Part shown: one piece after another, positions 33,302 through 41,260 of the stretch | How the letters are laid out: every line of letters begins with the position of its first letter | Position numbering within the stretch: position 1 is the first letter of the stretch | DNA from: JBIICI01 sp044238935 | GTDB taxonomy: Bacteria > Pseudomonadota > Alphaproteobacteria > Micavibrionales > Micavibrionaceae | Length of the DNA stretch: 64,000 bases | Assembly (NCBI GenBank): GCA_044238935.1 | Contig: JBIICI010000005.1 | Coordinates: 42,342-106,341 of the forward strand | Direction: 5' to 3' | Notes under the pieces: model-generated | What the model was told of the DNA's origin: nothing | Database searches by the model: none | What the model saw: only the letters and a program-made list of their open reading frames with translations | Position numbers and translations under genes: made by a program

Positions 33302-34756
33302 ATGCCTGATTTAAAACCCCATTTATTCCCATTAATCACAAAATTCACAACAGGTCACGCTATCCCCTTGACCTTTATGAATGCGGATTTATTCAACGCC
33401 TCACCTTATTCAAACAGCACGACCTTATTCAGCGGCGCACAGGGCAGCGTGTTTATCCTATACGCAAAAAATGATGCCGAACAGGCAATCACAGGATTAA
33501 TCATTGGTTGCCAGAATCCTGATGCCCTCACCTATCACGATGCCGCCGCCGCGCGATCTGCGATCAAGGCACGTTTTCATGCGGATTTTTTGGCGCAACA
33601 TCATTTTGTTATCAATGACGCCCCGCGCTCCTATACAGCCGCCGAATGGCAAAATATCGCGCTGGGTTGGGCGCTGGATCAATATGGCTATGATCTAAAA
33701 ACTAACAAAACGGAAAAGACTGCGAATCCGTATTTACTGATCACAGATCAATCGCTTTATCACCGAACAGAATCTATCTTTCATGGATTATGCCTAACAC
33801 GCGATTTGATCAATATGCCTCCCAATATTTTGGGCACAAAGGCGTTGGCAGATTATGCAGCGAAAATCGCAAATTCATTTGACGCCACCTGCACGATAAT
33901 CGAAGACACGCACCAGTTACAAAATGAATTCCCCCTAGTTTGGGCGGTTGGTTGCGGCAGTGATCAAGCACCTTATGTTGTGGATTTTACATGGGGCAAT
34001 CCCGATCATCCTGCGGTAACGTTGGTTGGCAAAGGCGTTTGCTTTGATACAGGCGGGCTGGATATAAAACCGCCCTCTGCCATGGCGTTAATGAAAAAAG
34101 ATATGGGCGGTGCGGCGCATGTTTTGGGGTTAGCCTCAATTATAATGCACTTAAACCTGCCGATTGCCTTACGCGTGATTGTGCCTATCGTTGAAAATGC
34201 GGTCTCAGGCGGTGCATTCCGCCCCAGCGATGTGATCAAAAGCCGCAAAGGATACACAGTTGAAATTGGCGATACCGATGCCGAAGGGCGCTTGATTTTA
34301 GCTGATTGCCTGACCTTAGCATGCGAAGAGGATCAGAAACCAAAACTCTTAATCGATTTTGCAACCTTAACAGGGGCGGCGCGTGTCGCGACGGGGTTTG
34401 AGATTGCACCTATTTTCTCCCAAAATGATGCCTTGGCGCATGATGTGCAAATATTGGCGATGCAGATCAAAGATCCGTTATGGCATATGCCCCTATGGCA
34501 GGATTATTTCAAAGATATGGACAGCCCGATTGCCGATTTTTCTAATATTGGTACAGGTCGCGCAGGGGCGATTGAAGCTGCGTTATTTTTATATCAATTT
34601 ATTGATCCTGCCATTGATTGGCTGCATTTAGATGTGTATGGATGGGAACAAAAAGGCAAAGCTGGTCGCCCCCGTGGTGGTGCTGATTGTGGCGTATTAG
34701 CGATCTTACAATATCTGGAGCAAATATGGCTGCCCTCCCATTCTCAGGCTTCTTAA
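33302..34756 (+). CDS. Leucyl aminopeptidase family (M17) protein
   Basis: A 484-residue dimetal aminopeptidase. ATG 33302 follows GAGGAA at good spacing. The C-terminal catalytic domain has VGKGVCFDTGGLDIKP with the metal-binding Lys and Asp, MKKDMGGAAHVLGLA and GDTDAEGRLILADCL, in which the Asn of the classic NTDAEGRL is Asp. The N-terminal half is diverged from PepA. Alphaproteobacteria often carry such a second M17 type next to an NlpC/P60 gene, as here, so I infer a role in wall-peptide or dipeptide breakdown. Its 3' end overlaps the NlpC/P60 gene by 31 bases. Confidence 0.88.
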   Translation: MPDLKPHLFPLITKFTTGHAIPLTFMNADLFNASPYSNSTTLFSGAQGSVFILYAKNDAEQAITGLIIGCQNPDALTYHDAAAARSAIKARFHADFLAQHHFVINDAPRSYTAAEWQNIALGWALDQYGYDLKTNKTEKTANPYLLITDQSLYHRTESIFHGLCLTRDLINMPPNILGTKALADYAAKIANSFDATCTIIEDTHQLQNEFPLVWAVGCGSDQAPYVVDFTWGNPDHPAVTLVGKGVCFDTGGLDIKPPSAMALMKKDMGGAAHVLGLASIIMHLNLPIALRVIVPIVENAVSGGAFRPSDVIKSRKGYTVEIGDTDAEGRLILADCLTLACEEDQKPKLLIDFATLTGAARVATGFEIAPIFSQNDALAHDVQILAMQIKDPLWHMPLWQDYFKDMDSPIADFSNIGTGRAGAIEAALFLYQFIDPAIDWLHLDVYGWEQKGKAGRPRGGADCGVLAILQYLEQIWLPSHSQAS

Positions 34757-35535
34757 ACACAGAAGCAACGCACTGTGTTGGTGTGCCCTTTTGTGATCTT
34801 TTCCCTCAAAAAAAAGCGGATTGCCTGCAGCAATTCCCTGATACACAGCTTTTATTTGGCGAAGATTTCACCATTCATGATCAAACAGAAACACAATATT
34901 ACGGATATTCGAAAGCAGGGCAATATTGGGGGTGGATTGATCAATCTGCCTTAATGCCCTTTATCCCTGCAAATATATGCGTGAGCGCGCCGTGGGTACA
35001 GATTTATAGCTTGGCGAATATGAAATCAACCTGTCTTATGACTCTGCCTATGGGGGCGTTTTTACAGGCGCAACTTGATCAACTTGAAAATGGATTTTAT
35101 TTTGTGCCTTATCTCAATGGATGGGTGCATCATACGCATATCCTGCTTAATCCTACCCCTCATTTTATAGACCACAGCCAAAAATTTCTATACGCCCCCT
35201 ATCGTTATGGCGGCCGCACAGCGCAAGGGATTGATTGCTCAGCCCTTGTTCAAGTGGCGGCGCGTTTGTGCGGCATTGCATTACCGCGCGACACAAAGGA
35301 TCAAATCAATAGCCCTTACGCAATATCATCAGAAACCCCCTTAAAAACAGGGGATATAATCCATTTTAAAAATCACGTTGGAATCATGGTTGATGACCAT
35401 CGCTTTATCAACGCCACAGACCGCCATATGCGCGTCATTATCGAAGATTTTGAGTGGGTACAAAAAGACTATCAATCCTTGTATAACAGCCCGATTTTAG
35501 CCATCCATAATCTCTTTAACCCTCTATCCGAATAA
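34726..35535 (+). CDS. NlpC/P60 family (C40) cysteine peptidase with N-terminal SH3-like region
   Basis: A 269-residue peptidase that would cut the D-Glu-diaminopimelate bond of murein peptides. ATG 34726 has GGAG six bases upstream; the longer frame from 34687 lies within the aminopeptidase. Residues ~30-150 look like one or two SH3-type domains (YYGYSKAGQYWGWIDQS, then ANICVSAPWVQIYS). The C-terminal domain has the catalytic Cys in YGGRTAQGIDCSALVQ and His in HFKNHVGIMVDD, with FINATD beyond. There is no signal peptide, so it may act in the cytoplasm on imported peptides. Confidence 0.88.
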   Translation: MAALPFSGFLNTEATHCVGVPFCDLFPQKKADCLQQFPDTQLLFGEDFTIHDQTETQYYGYSKAGQYWGWIDQSALMPFIPANICVSAPWVQIYSLANMKSTCLMTLPMGAFLQAQLDQLENGFYFVPYLNGWVHHTHILLNPTPHFIDHSQKFLYAPYRYGGRTAQGIDCSALVQVAARLCGIALPRDTKDQINSPYAISSETPLKTGDIIHFKNHVGIMVDDHRFINATDRHMRVIIEDFEWVQKDYQSLYNSPILAIHNLFNPLSE

Positions 35536-35542
35536 GTCAACC

Positions 35543-36328
35543 ATGCCCCCATCAATTCCCCCTATTTTTGTTATCTCTTTGGCGCAACCTTCACAAAGCC
35601 CAAATATCCGTCGTGATCTGATGCAACAGCATTTGCAAGAATTTGGATATACCGCGCAGAAAGATTTTGAATTTATCGATGCCATTGACGGACGACAAAT
35701 GGATATACACGCCCAAAGCCTGTATCGTGGTAAAAAACGCCGTGCTCGTTTTGGCAAAGATTTAACGGGTGGTGAATGGGGCTGTTTTCAATCACACTTA
35801 AAAGCCTGTCAAATTCTATTAGATCGCGGCCTCAGCCACGCCCTTATTTTGGAAGATGATGCACGGTTAGATAAAGATTTTCATGCCATTATCAAAAATA
35901 TGATGGCGCAATCCCTCCCCTATGATCTTATTCGATTATTTGGCAGCGCTAAAATTGCCCGTAAAAAAGCAAAGAAAATCGTGGATTTAGGACATGGTCG
36001 CCATTTATTAAAGATCCCCTCCCTACATGGCGGCGCCCACGCCACCTTAATGACCGCACGCGGCGCACAGCGTTTGCTCAATTATGTGCAAAAACATGGG
36101 ATTGCCTATCCGATTGATACATTATACGGCCGTGTTTGGGAATTGGGGATTACCAGCTATGCGATTAATCCCCTTGTGACCCCTGATGAGGCCTTAAATT
36201 CTACCATAGAAGCCGTCAGATTTGACAAAAGCAAAACCAATACACGCCCCCTGCTCTATCCCCTCACACGCGCATGGCATAAGACCGAAGAGCTGGTGAT
36301 GAAAAAATTATGTTATTATCTGCCTTAG
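35543..36328 (+). CDS. Glycosyltransferase family 25 (LPS type)
   Basis: A 261-residue cytoplasmic transferase. The start PPIFVISLAQPSQSPNIRRDLMQQHL matches the GT25 N-terminus; LTGGEWGCFQSHLKACQ and ALILEDDARLDKDF carry the conserved GCF.SH and LEDDA motifs, and HGGAHATLMTARGAQRLL follows. The donor sugar cannot be predicted. It is the last gene of the thyA-to-GT25 run and begins seven bases after the NlpC/P60 stop. Confidence 0.87.
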   Translation: MPPSIPPIFVISLAQPSQSPNIRRDLMQQHLQEFGYTAQKDFEFIDAIDGRQMDIHAQSLYRGKKRRARFGKDLTGGEWGCFQSHLKACQILLDRGLSHALILEDDARLDKDFHAIIKNMMAQSLPYDLIRLFGSAKIARKKAKKIVDLGHGRHLLKIPSLHGGAHATLMTARGAQRLLNYVQKHGIAYPIDTLYGRVWELGITSYAINPLVTPDEALNSTIEAVRFDKSKTNTRPLLYPLTRAWHKTEELVMKKLCYYLP

Positions 36329-36395
36329 AATAAATTTATATTGACAGAACTCTTTACGATAGGTAGCCTATCACCTTGATTAAGCATAAAGGCTG

Positions 36396-36401
36396 TATAA
36401 T
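36396..36401 (+). promoter_or_regulatory. Consensus -10 box (TATAAT)
   Basis: A perfect TATAAT, seven bases ahead of the hairpin that starts at 36409. The best upstream -35 (TTGATT, 36377-36382) is only 13-14 bases away, which is too close for a normal promoter, so support is incomplete. Confidence 0.4.
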
Positions 36402-36407
36402 GAATTT

Positions 36408-36550
36408 TATAAATACCAACATGATGATGATGTGCATGCCACACGCCCAAATGGGGTTGTGTGCTGCTGGTATTTATGAGCGAATGTGATTTTAAAATCC
36501 ATAAAATAACCACCCAGCAACCGACCCAAAATAAAAAGGTCGGTTTTTTT
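36408..36550 (+). ncRNA. Candidate structured small RNA or attenuator leader
   Basis: The gap between the GT25 gene and the next gene holds three ordered elements: a -10 box (36396), a long imperfect hairpin (ATAAATACCA 36409-36418 against TGGTATTTAT 36468-36477, with an inner stem CACAC/GTGTG and CCC/GGG), and a strong terminator at 36519-36550. The palindrome GATTTTAAAATC (36488-36499) lies between them. Together they would give a ~140-nt RNA. A 22-codon frame with seven Met codons (36421-36489) spans the hairpin, but it has no ribosome site. It could instead be the 3' untranslated region of the GT25 unit. No known family is recognised. Confidence 0.4.
36519..36550 (+). terminator. Rho-independent terminator
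   Basis: AACCGACC (36519-36526) pairs with GGTCGGTT (36538-36545), an eight-base stem with an A-rich loop, followed by a run of T. It closes either the GT25 unit or the candidate small RNA, and precedes the next ATG by 38 bases. Confidence 0.92.
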
Positions 36551-36587
36551 ATGTCTTTTTTATCACATGCTATAAAGGTCAAACCTT

Positions 36588-38009
36588 ATGAAACTTCATC
36601 CTGCTTTTACACAATCTTCTTTGTCCTCTCTGCCTGCCGCTGCAAACAGATCTGGTCACCAAGTTGATAAAAAATCGCCTTTTTATTTACCACCCAATGC
36701 GATGGATCAATTTTGGCATGATACGGCGGGGGTTTATGTGCCTAAAATCCCCACATGGCGCAGCCATATCCAAGCCTTCAAGGACACATTCTTAGAATTT
36801 GTTGAGGATGGCGCTTTTTATTTCTCAATCCCCCTAATGGGTCCTTTATTAGCACGCGCTTATGTTGATATTCAAAAATTAGAACCCATGTTAAAAAAAC
36901 ATGCCATCAGTGACTCAGTGCGTACAGATGCAAAGGGCACGGCGTTGGAATGGCTGGGAACGCCCTATCATATCTTAGAAAAAAATATTGGTGATCACAT
37001 CCATGAATCAGGCAAAGCTGAAGTCCTTGCTAAAATCGCGAAATCAAAAGTCGGTGTTTTGGTGGGTGCCGTTGCCTTTGCCAGTGGTCTGGAATATTCA
37101 ATTCAGCATACCAATAATTTATTAACAGCAAAATTTTTCCACGCGAAAAATTTTACAGCCACAGCAGGGCTGGAAGCGCCCACAAATGAAATTCGTGATG
37201 GCGAAGTTGATGTCGTGGCACGGGGCAAAAAACGCCTAAAACAGGTTGGTTTGGTAACAGGGGCACTCATGATCGGCTCTTTTGTCTTGCCTGCTTTATT
37301 AAAGGGAAAAGGCATCGATCATGCACAAAAGATTTTAAGATATGTTGATTTTTCTGCCCAGCCCAATCAAAAAATATTCTATGATCTATCAAAACCATTG
37401 CTGGCGCTGGTCATCGGCACAGGTATTGTCAGCTATTTAGATGCCGCCCAAAATGATATGGAACGCAAAGAAGTCGCCGCACGACTTGCCATTGTTGCCC
37501 CCTATCTCTTGGTTGGCGGCGAATTAACCAGAAACGGCCTCGCATGGTTAGCCCAAAATAAAATGATTGTGCAGGAAGGCAAAAAACTGATTATTGGTGA
37601 CGGCAAAAATATCCCCAAATTCCTAAAAACAATATTAGGACATGACAAAGCCGATGGTGTGCTGGGGCTGAATTTCTTAAAAGAGGGACGAAATGTCAAG
37701 CAATCCTTGACACAGCCCGAGCATTTTTTAGATATGAATTTCTTAAAAAACGATGCCGCATTCCAAAAAATGATTGATACCGCCCAAAAAGAAGGGCGAT
37801 TAAGCGCCGATAATGTACGGCAAATTAATCGCGCTTTTGATAATATTGATGCACAATCAAATTTTATCAAAATCTTTGGTATGGGCATATCCACAACATT
37901 ATTAACCTATGCCATCACACGCGAACGATTTAAAGCCCAGAAAGAAAAAGAGTTTCACGAGCAAAAAAGCAAGAATCCTGAGCAGAAGAGAATTGACTTT
38001 CACGCATAA
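36588..38009 (+). CDS. Hypothetical protein with hydrophobic segments
   Basis: A 473-residue protein that I do not recognise. AAAGG precedes the ATG. The N-terminal ~90 residues are polar or aromatic, then hydrophobic stretches appear at about 165-185 (KVGVLVGAVAFASGLEY), 225-242 (VGLVTGALMIGSFVLPALL), 270-285 (LLALVIGTGIVSYLD) and 305-320, with a lysine- and glutamate-rich C-terminal helix. There is no signal peptide. It is the first gene after a strong terminator, and its stop lies 19 bases before panD, so it may drive panD and yqgE. Absence of any familiar motif makes it a candidate lineage-specific gene. Confidence 0.65.
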   Translation: MKLHPAFTQSSLSSLPAAANRSGHQVDKKSPFYLPPNAMDQFWHDTAGVYVPKIPTWRSHIQAFKDTFLEFVEDGAFYFSIPLMGPLLARAYVDIQKLEPMLKKHAISDSVRTDAKGTALEWLGTPYHILEKNIGDHIHESGKAEVLAKIAKSKVGVLVGAVAFASGLEYSIQHTNNLLTAKFFHAKNFTATAGLEAPTNEIRDGEVDVVARGKKRLKQVGLVTGALMIGSFVLPALLKGKGIDHAQKILRYVDFSAQPNQKIFYDLSKPLLALVIGTGIVSYLDAAQNDMERKEVAARLAIVAPYLLVGGELTRNGLAWLAQNKMIVQEGKKLIIGDGKNIPKFLKTILGHDKADGVLGLNFLKEGRNVKQSLTQPEHFLDMNFLKNDAAFQKMIDTAQKEGRLSADNVRQINRAFDNIDAQSNFIKIFGMGISTTLLTYAITRERFKAQKEKEFHEQKSKNPEQKRIDFHA

Positions 38010-38028
38010 TCAGTTCATATTTTCAGGT

Positions 38029-38379
38029 ATGGAACTCACTCTTTTAAAAGCAAAAATCCACCGCGCAACCGTCACGCAATGTGATTTACATTACGAAGGA
38101 TCGATTACAGTGGATGAAAATTTACTGAAATCCTCTGGCATCTTGCCGTATGAGCAGGTGGATGTTTTAAACATCACAAATGGTCACCGTTTTACGACCT
38201 ATGCGATTAAGGGCGCAGCGGGATCGGGCATTATCGGTATTAATGGCGCTGCCGCACGATTGGCACAAACGGGTGATAAAGTAATCATTTGCGCCTATTG
38301 CCACATAAGCGCTGAGGACGCACCCCATCACCAACCAAAAGTCGTGATGGTTCATGATGATAATCGTGAAAAAATCTAA
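38029..38379 (+). CDS. panD: Aspartate 1-decarboxylase
   Basis: Makes beta-alanine for pantothenate and CoA from aspartate, using a pyruvoyl group formed by self-cleavage. The 116-residue protein begins MELTLLKAKIHRATVT; the cleavage site Gly24-Ser25 is in HYEGSITVDE. TNGHRFTTYAIKG and GIIGINGAAARLAQTGDKVII complete the family pattern. An upstream extension of the frame lies inside the previous gene and is rejected. AGG sits close to the ATG. The stop overlaps the yqgE start (TAATG). Confidence 0.95.
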   Translation: MELTLLKAKIHRATVTQCDLHYEGSITVDENLLKSSGILPYEQVDVLNITNGHRFTTYAIKGAAGSGIIGINGAAARLAQTGDKVIICAYCHISAEDAPHHQPKVVMVHDDNREKI

Positions 38380-38966
38380 TGTCTTTTTTTATTCAAAATA
38401 AATTGCTGGTTGCCACAAACGCAATGACAGACACGCGCTTTGATCACGCCGTTATTTATATAGCCGAGCATAATGAGAATGGCGCCACAGGGTTTGTGAT
38501 TAATCATCCGCACCCCAATATTGAATTTTCGGATTTAATTGATCAGCTTATGGCTTTGCCACTGGAATCATCCCCACCACAACCCTTATCACATTGGGGC
38601 GCAGATAATGTTTTGGTGATGAATGGCGGCCCCGTTGAGGAAGGACGCGGTTTTTTATTACATGGCAATGATTATCAGACAAAAGACACAATTATCCTGA
38701 ATGATCAATTAAGATTATCCAACACAGTCGAGTCGTTAAAAGCCATTGCATTTGGCAAAGGCCCTGCGGATAAAATCTTTTTACTGGGAAATTCAGGTTG
38801 GGGCACGGGTCAATTAGAAAATGAATTGCGCGGCAATTGTTGGATTGTTTTGGATTACCATTATGATCTGATTTTTAATACCGCCCCGAATGAAATATGG
38901 GAAAAATGCTTATTACATAACGGGATCACGCCCTCATTTTTATATGCGGATATGGGGACGGCGTGA
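38379..38966 (+). CDS. yqgE: UPF0301 / YqgE (AlgH) family protein
   Basis: A 195-residue member of a common proteobacterial family of unknown function. Family marks: NKLLVATNAMTDTRFDHAVIYIAEHNENGATGFVINHP near the N-terminus, VLMNGGPVEEGRGFLLH in the middle, and LLGNSGWGTGQLENELRGN toward the end. It is coupled to panD by a TAATG overlap. AlgH was described as an alginate regulator in Pseudomonas, but nothing here supports that role. Confidence 0.92.
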   Translation: MSFFIQNKLLVATNAMTDTRFDHAVIYIAEHNENGATGFVINHPHPNIEFSDLIDQLMALPLESSPPQPLSHWGADNVLVMNGGPVEEGRGFLLHGNDYQTKDTIILNDQLRLSNTVESLKAIAFGKGPADKIFLLGNSGWGTGQLENELRGNCWIVLDYHYDLIFNTAPNEIWEKCLLHNGITPSFLYADMGTA

Positions 38967-39045
38967 CGCATTTTTTATAATTCCCTTGACTTTTTATAGC
39001 TCTTATGAAAAGATGTATTTTATATAGAATTACAGGAGAGTTATA

Positions 39046-40053
39046 ATGCGTAAAAACCAGTTTTCATTGAAAAATACCTTTCAAAAGGCTTCTGCTGTCA
39101 CAAAACGCGCTCTTATATGGAGTACATGGATCTGGTGTGCATCGACAATTTTTGCTTTGATAGAGCCTGCCTTTGTAACCCCTGAGAATTTAGATCCTAA
39201 TGCTATTGCCCCTACATCTCTACAAAAAGAATTTTTACGTGTTGCTGCAGCGGATACTAAAGACTATCTCTTGCTGGGCGATACAGATCATAGAAAAGCC
39301 AGCGTATCAATGTTTTCTAATGCCCCTGATGTTTTAGAGATTTTGAAAGGTAAAGGGTTTCATACTTATATGATTGAGTCCAGTCCTGATGATGCAGGCA
39401 AGATCACAGATATTGCCAATTATAAAAAAAATGCCCAACAAAACGCTGCGGATTTTCACGGTTCATGGCTAAACCGCGAACAAAAAAAAGCTGTAGACGA
39501 GAATTTTATAAATGCAATTCAGCATAATAAAGACATTGCCTTTATTCCAGTCGACACAAGACTCGAGAAAATGGGATCAAATTCCTTACGGATATTTTTA
39601 CTTGCCACCCTCCCCTCTATCCCCGCAGCCTTAGGGCAAGAATTAATCTATGGAGGAAGAAACGAATCTTCACTCCTTCCTTCTTTGCCATTGATAATTC
39701 CCATTGTAAATCAATTAAAGTCTGATAACAAAGAAGGAACTATAGCAGACGATCGAAAAACGGCAGAATTAATTCTTGAAAAATCAGGGAACGACCCGAA
39801 GACTGTTATTTTTTATGGTAGAGGTCATTTTTCGGATGATCCTGTTTCTATGCGCCAAATCCTTATTAAAAAAGGGTATTCTGTATCTCAAATTAATTTA
39901 GTGGCTGATCGAGGAACCGCTTTAGAGAAAATAGGTACGGCAGATGCATCCCTTGTGACGGGTGCTGATAAGCGTGAAGAGGTTTTTGCCCATACTCCAA
40001 AAGCTGAAAGATGGCTAGAAACAGCAAAACATAATTTAAGAAGGCCTACTTAA
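39046..40053 (+). CDS. Membrane-anchored protein, possibly ChaN/TraB (TIKI)-like fold
   Basis: 335 residues with AGGAG before the ATG. A basic N-terminus is followed by one hydrophobic segment (ALIWSTWIWCASTIFALIE, ~22-41), so the rest is probably outside the inner membrane. YLLLGDTDHRKASVSMF, FHTYMIESSPD and VIFYGRGHFSDD with MRQILIKKGYSV resemble in layout the His/Glu motifs of ChaN, erythromycin-esterase and TraB/TIKI proteins (a 'GD.H' near the start, an 'E' after strand two, a 'G.GH' near the end). This is inference from motif order only. The gene is AT-richer than its neighbours and ends against the alr remnant, inside an accessory-like stretch. Confidence 0.6.
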   Translation: MRKNQFSLKNTFQKASAVTKRALIWSTWIWCASTIFALIEPAFVTPENLDPNAIAPTSLQKEFLRVAAADTKDYLLLGDTDHRKASVSMFSNAPDVLEILKGKGFHTYMIESSPDDAGKITDIANYKKNAQQNAADFHGSWLNREQKKAVDENFINAIQHNKDIAFIPVDTRLEKMGSNSLRIFLLATLPSIPAALGQELIYGGRNESSLLPSLPLIIPIVNQLKSDNKEGTIADDRKTAELILEKSGNDPKTVIFYGRGHFSDDPVSMRQILIKKGYSVSQINLVADRGTALEKIGTADASLVTGADKREEVFAHTPKAERWLETAKHNLRRPT

Positions 40054-40225
40054 GATTTCAAACCGCCCCGCCATCGCCCCGTATGGTCCCGTCAGTAATT
40101 CATACCCGATCGTCCCGATGGATCGCCAATGTATCAATGCTTTGATGCGTGCCGATGATTTCAACCCTATCAGCCTGTTTGGCGTGATACGCCGCTTTAG
40201 GGATTAGGATCGTTGTTAAGTCCAT
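40036..40225 (-). pseudogene. Displaced, frameshifted 3' end of a second alanine racemase gene
   Basis: On the minus strand from 40225 the reading MDLTTILIPKAAYHAKQ...VEIIGTHQSIDTLA matches the C-terminal region of intact Alr in this window (MDLVTIALPSAAAACKT...IEIIGAHQTIEALA), about 19 of 34 identical. A one- or two-base frameshift near 40117 then moves the match to IGTIGYELLTGPYGAMAGRF, against INYELLTGLCGGMSGRF. Upstream of MDL the similarity ends. It is thus a truncated, broken Alr end, and its tail overlaps the end of the 335-residue gene. It lies in the same orientation as alr, on the far side of an unknown gene. Confidence 0.85.
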
Positions 40226-40419
40226 GAATTTCCTGCATTCGCAGGTAATGACATATTGAGGTAAAAAAATCGTTGGAATATCATCAGCAAGCAGCATAAA
40301 AGCTATAACCAAATTTATTTGGTTTGGATATGGGGGGCATGAATGATGTATTTCACAAATAATGACCTAAATGAATATGGATATTAGGTCATTATTTGTT
40401 GTTGTTTTTATTGGGATAA
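40054..40419. other. Gap holding the alr remnant and two hairpins
   Basis: 366 bases without an intact gene. Besides the alr remnant (40036-40225) it holds a small palindrome AACCAAAT/ATTTGGTT (40307-40324) and a large perfect inverted repeat (40356-40398). A G-rich patch (TGGGGGGC) lies between them. Confidence 0.7.
40356..40398. repeat. Perfect 15-base inverted repeat
   Basis: CAAATAATGACCTAA (40356-40370) is the exact inverse of TTAGGTCATTATTTG (40384-40398), with a 13-base loop. A T-rich tract (TTGTTGTTTTTA) follows on the plus strand only, so it is a fair plus-strand terminator with no nearby plus gene, or a recombination or protein-binding site. It ends 22 bases from the stop of the 251-residue gene. 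Confidence 0.75.
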
Positions 40420-41175
40420 TTACGGCGTACTAGGTTTCAATAAAGAGTGTCTTTCTTGTGTCTGCCTTATTATTTCATCTTTAATTTTTTTAAAAACTGG
40501 GTTATCTTTCATACAATGGTTTATAAAAGAAGTTATGCATTCTCTATAAAAACTGTCCAACTCTTGATTTTCTGTATAGGTTGATATGATCTTTTGGTTT
40601 TGAGAATCATATTTAACGATAGTCTGCTTTCCATCACAGGCTACCGATTTTTGGTCTTGACCTAATCTGGGGTTGATAAGCTCAGATTTTGTTTCAGGAC
40701 AAATATGATTAGTATCATGATTGGAATAGTTTACATAGATTCTATTATCAGTCCCTAGTGCTAATAAAAGAGATCCTCGTGAGAAACCATCGTGCGTATA
40801 ACTACATCTGCCTGCAGACGGATCGAGATTACTGTTACCGAAGTCATATAATTCAAGTCTAGTTTTTTCAAATAAAGCTTTATTATTTTTGAATAACAAG
40901 TCGTCTGGAACGTTGCACTTAGCTTTAGCTTTATCATCTATCTTATAGTAACCAAATTTGTGATAAATCCAAATTTCCCCATATTCTACACCAGTCCAAC
41001 CTCTACAAAAGTTAGGAGATGCTGGATCATTCATTGGGAAAACTTCAAAAACACCCGAATCTTTTGTTTGTTCCATTTTTGCCCATAATTCACGAAGCAT
41101 GGCTTTTCCAATTAAAAGAGGGTCGCTCTGAGTGACTTCAGCGAATGTCGTTAAAATAGACTCTTGTTGTGACAT
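40420..41175 (-). CDS. Hypothetical soluble protein in the alr region
   Basis: 251 residues, cytoplasmic by appearance (no signal or TM). A strong ribosome site (AGGAG, eight bases before the ATG) supports translation. The protein is rich in Asn, Lys, Asp and aromatic residues, with scattered cysteines (NFCRGW, GRCSYTHDG, HICPET, VACDGKQ, RECITSFINHCM). I recognise no domain. It is flanked by intact alr upstream and the broken alr 3' end downstream, all in the same orientation, and is AT-richer than the housekeeping genes nearby. I infer that it arrived with the event that replaced the alr end. Confidence 0.65.
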   Translation of the reverse strand: MSQQESILTTFAEVTQSDPLLIGKAMLRELWAKMEQTKDSGVFEVFPMNDPASPNFCRGWTGVEYGEIWIYHKFGYYKIDDKAKAKCNVPDDLLFKNNKALFEKTRLELYDFGNSNLDPSAGRCSYTHDGFSRGSLLLALGTDNRIYVNYSNHDTNHICPETKSELINPRLGQDQKSVACDGKQTIVKYDSQNQKIISTYTENQELDSFYRECITSFINHCMKDNPVFKKIKDEIIRQTQERHSLLKPSTP

Positions 41176-41260
41176 TTCATATTCTCCTGCTTGCTGTTTT
41201 ATTATATTTCCAGCACATTATGCAAAAAAAATAGATATGTCAACAAAAAACAAAATAAAC

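Noticed and set aside
36325..36582. Minus-strand ORF with WHAHHHHVGIY, like a histidine leader peptide
   Set aside because: No his genes lie downstream on the minus strand, no ribosome site is seen, and the run arises from the ATG repeats of the plus strand hairpin.
37909..38028. N-terminal extension of PanD
   Set aside because: Lies inside the upstream gene; the conserved protein starts at 38029 so that Gly24-Ser25 falls at the usual position.
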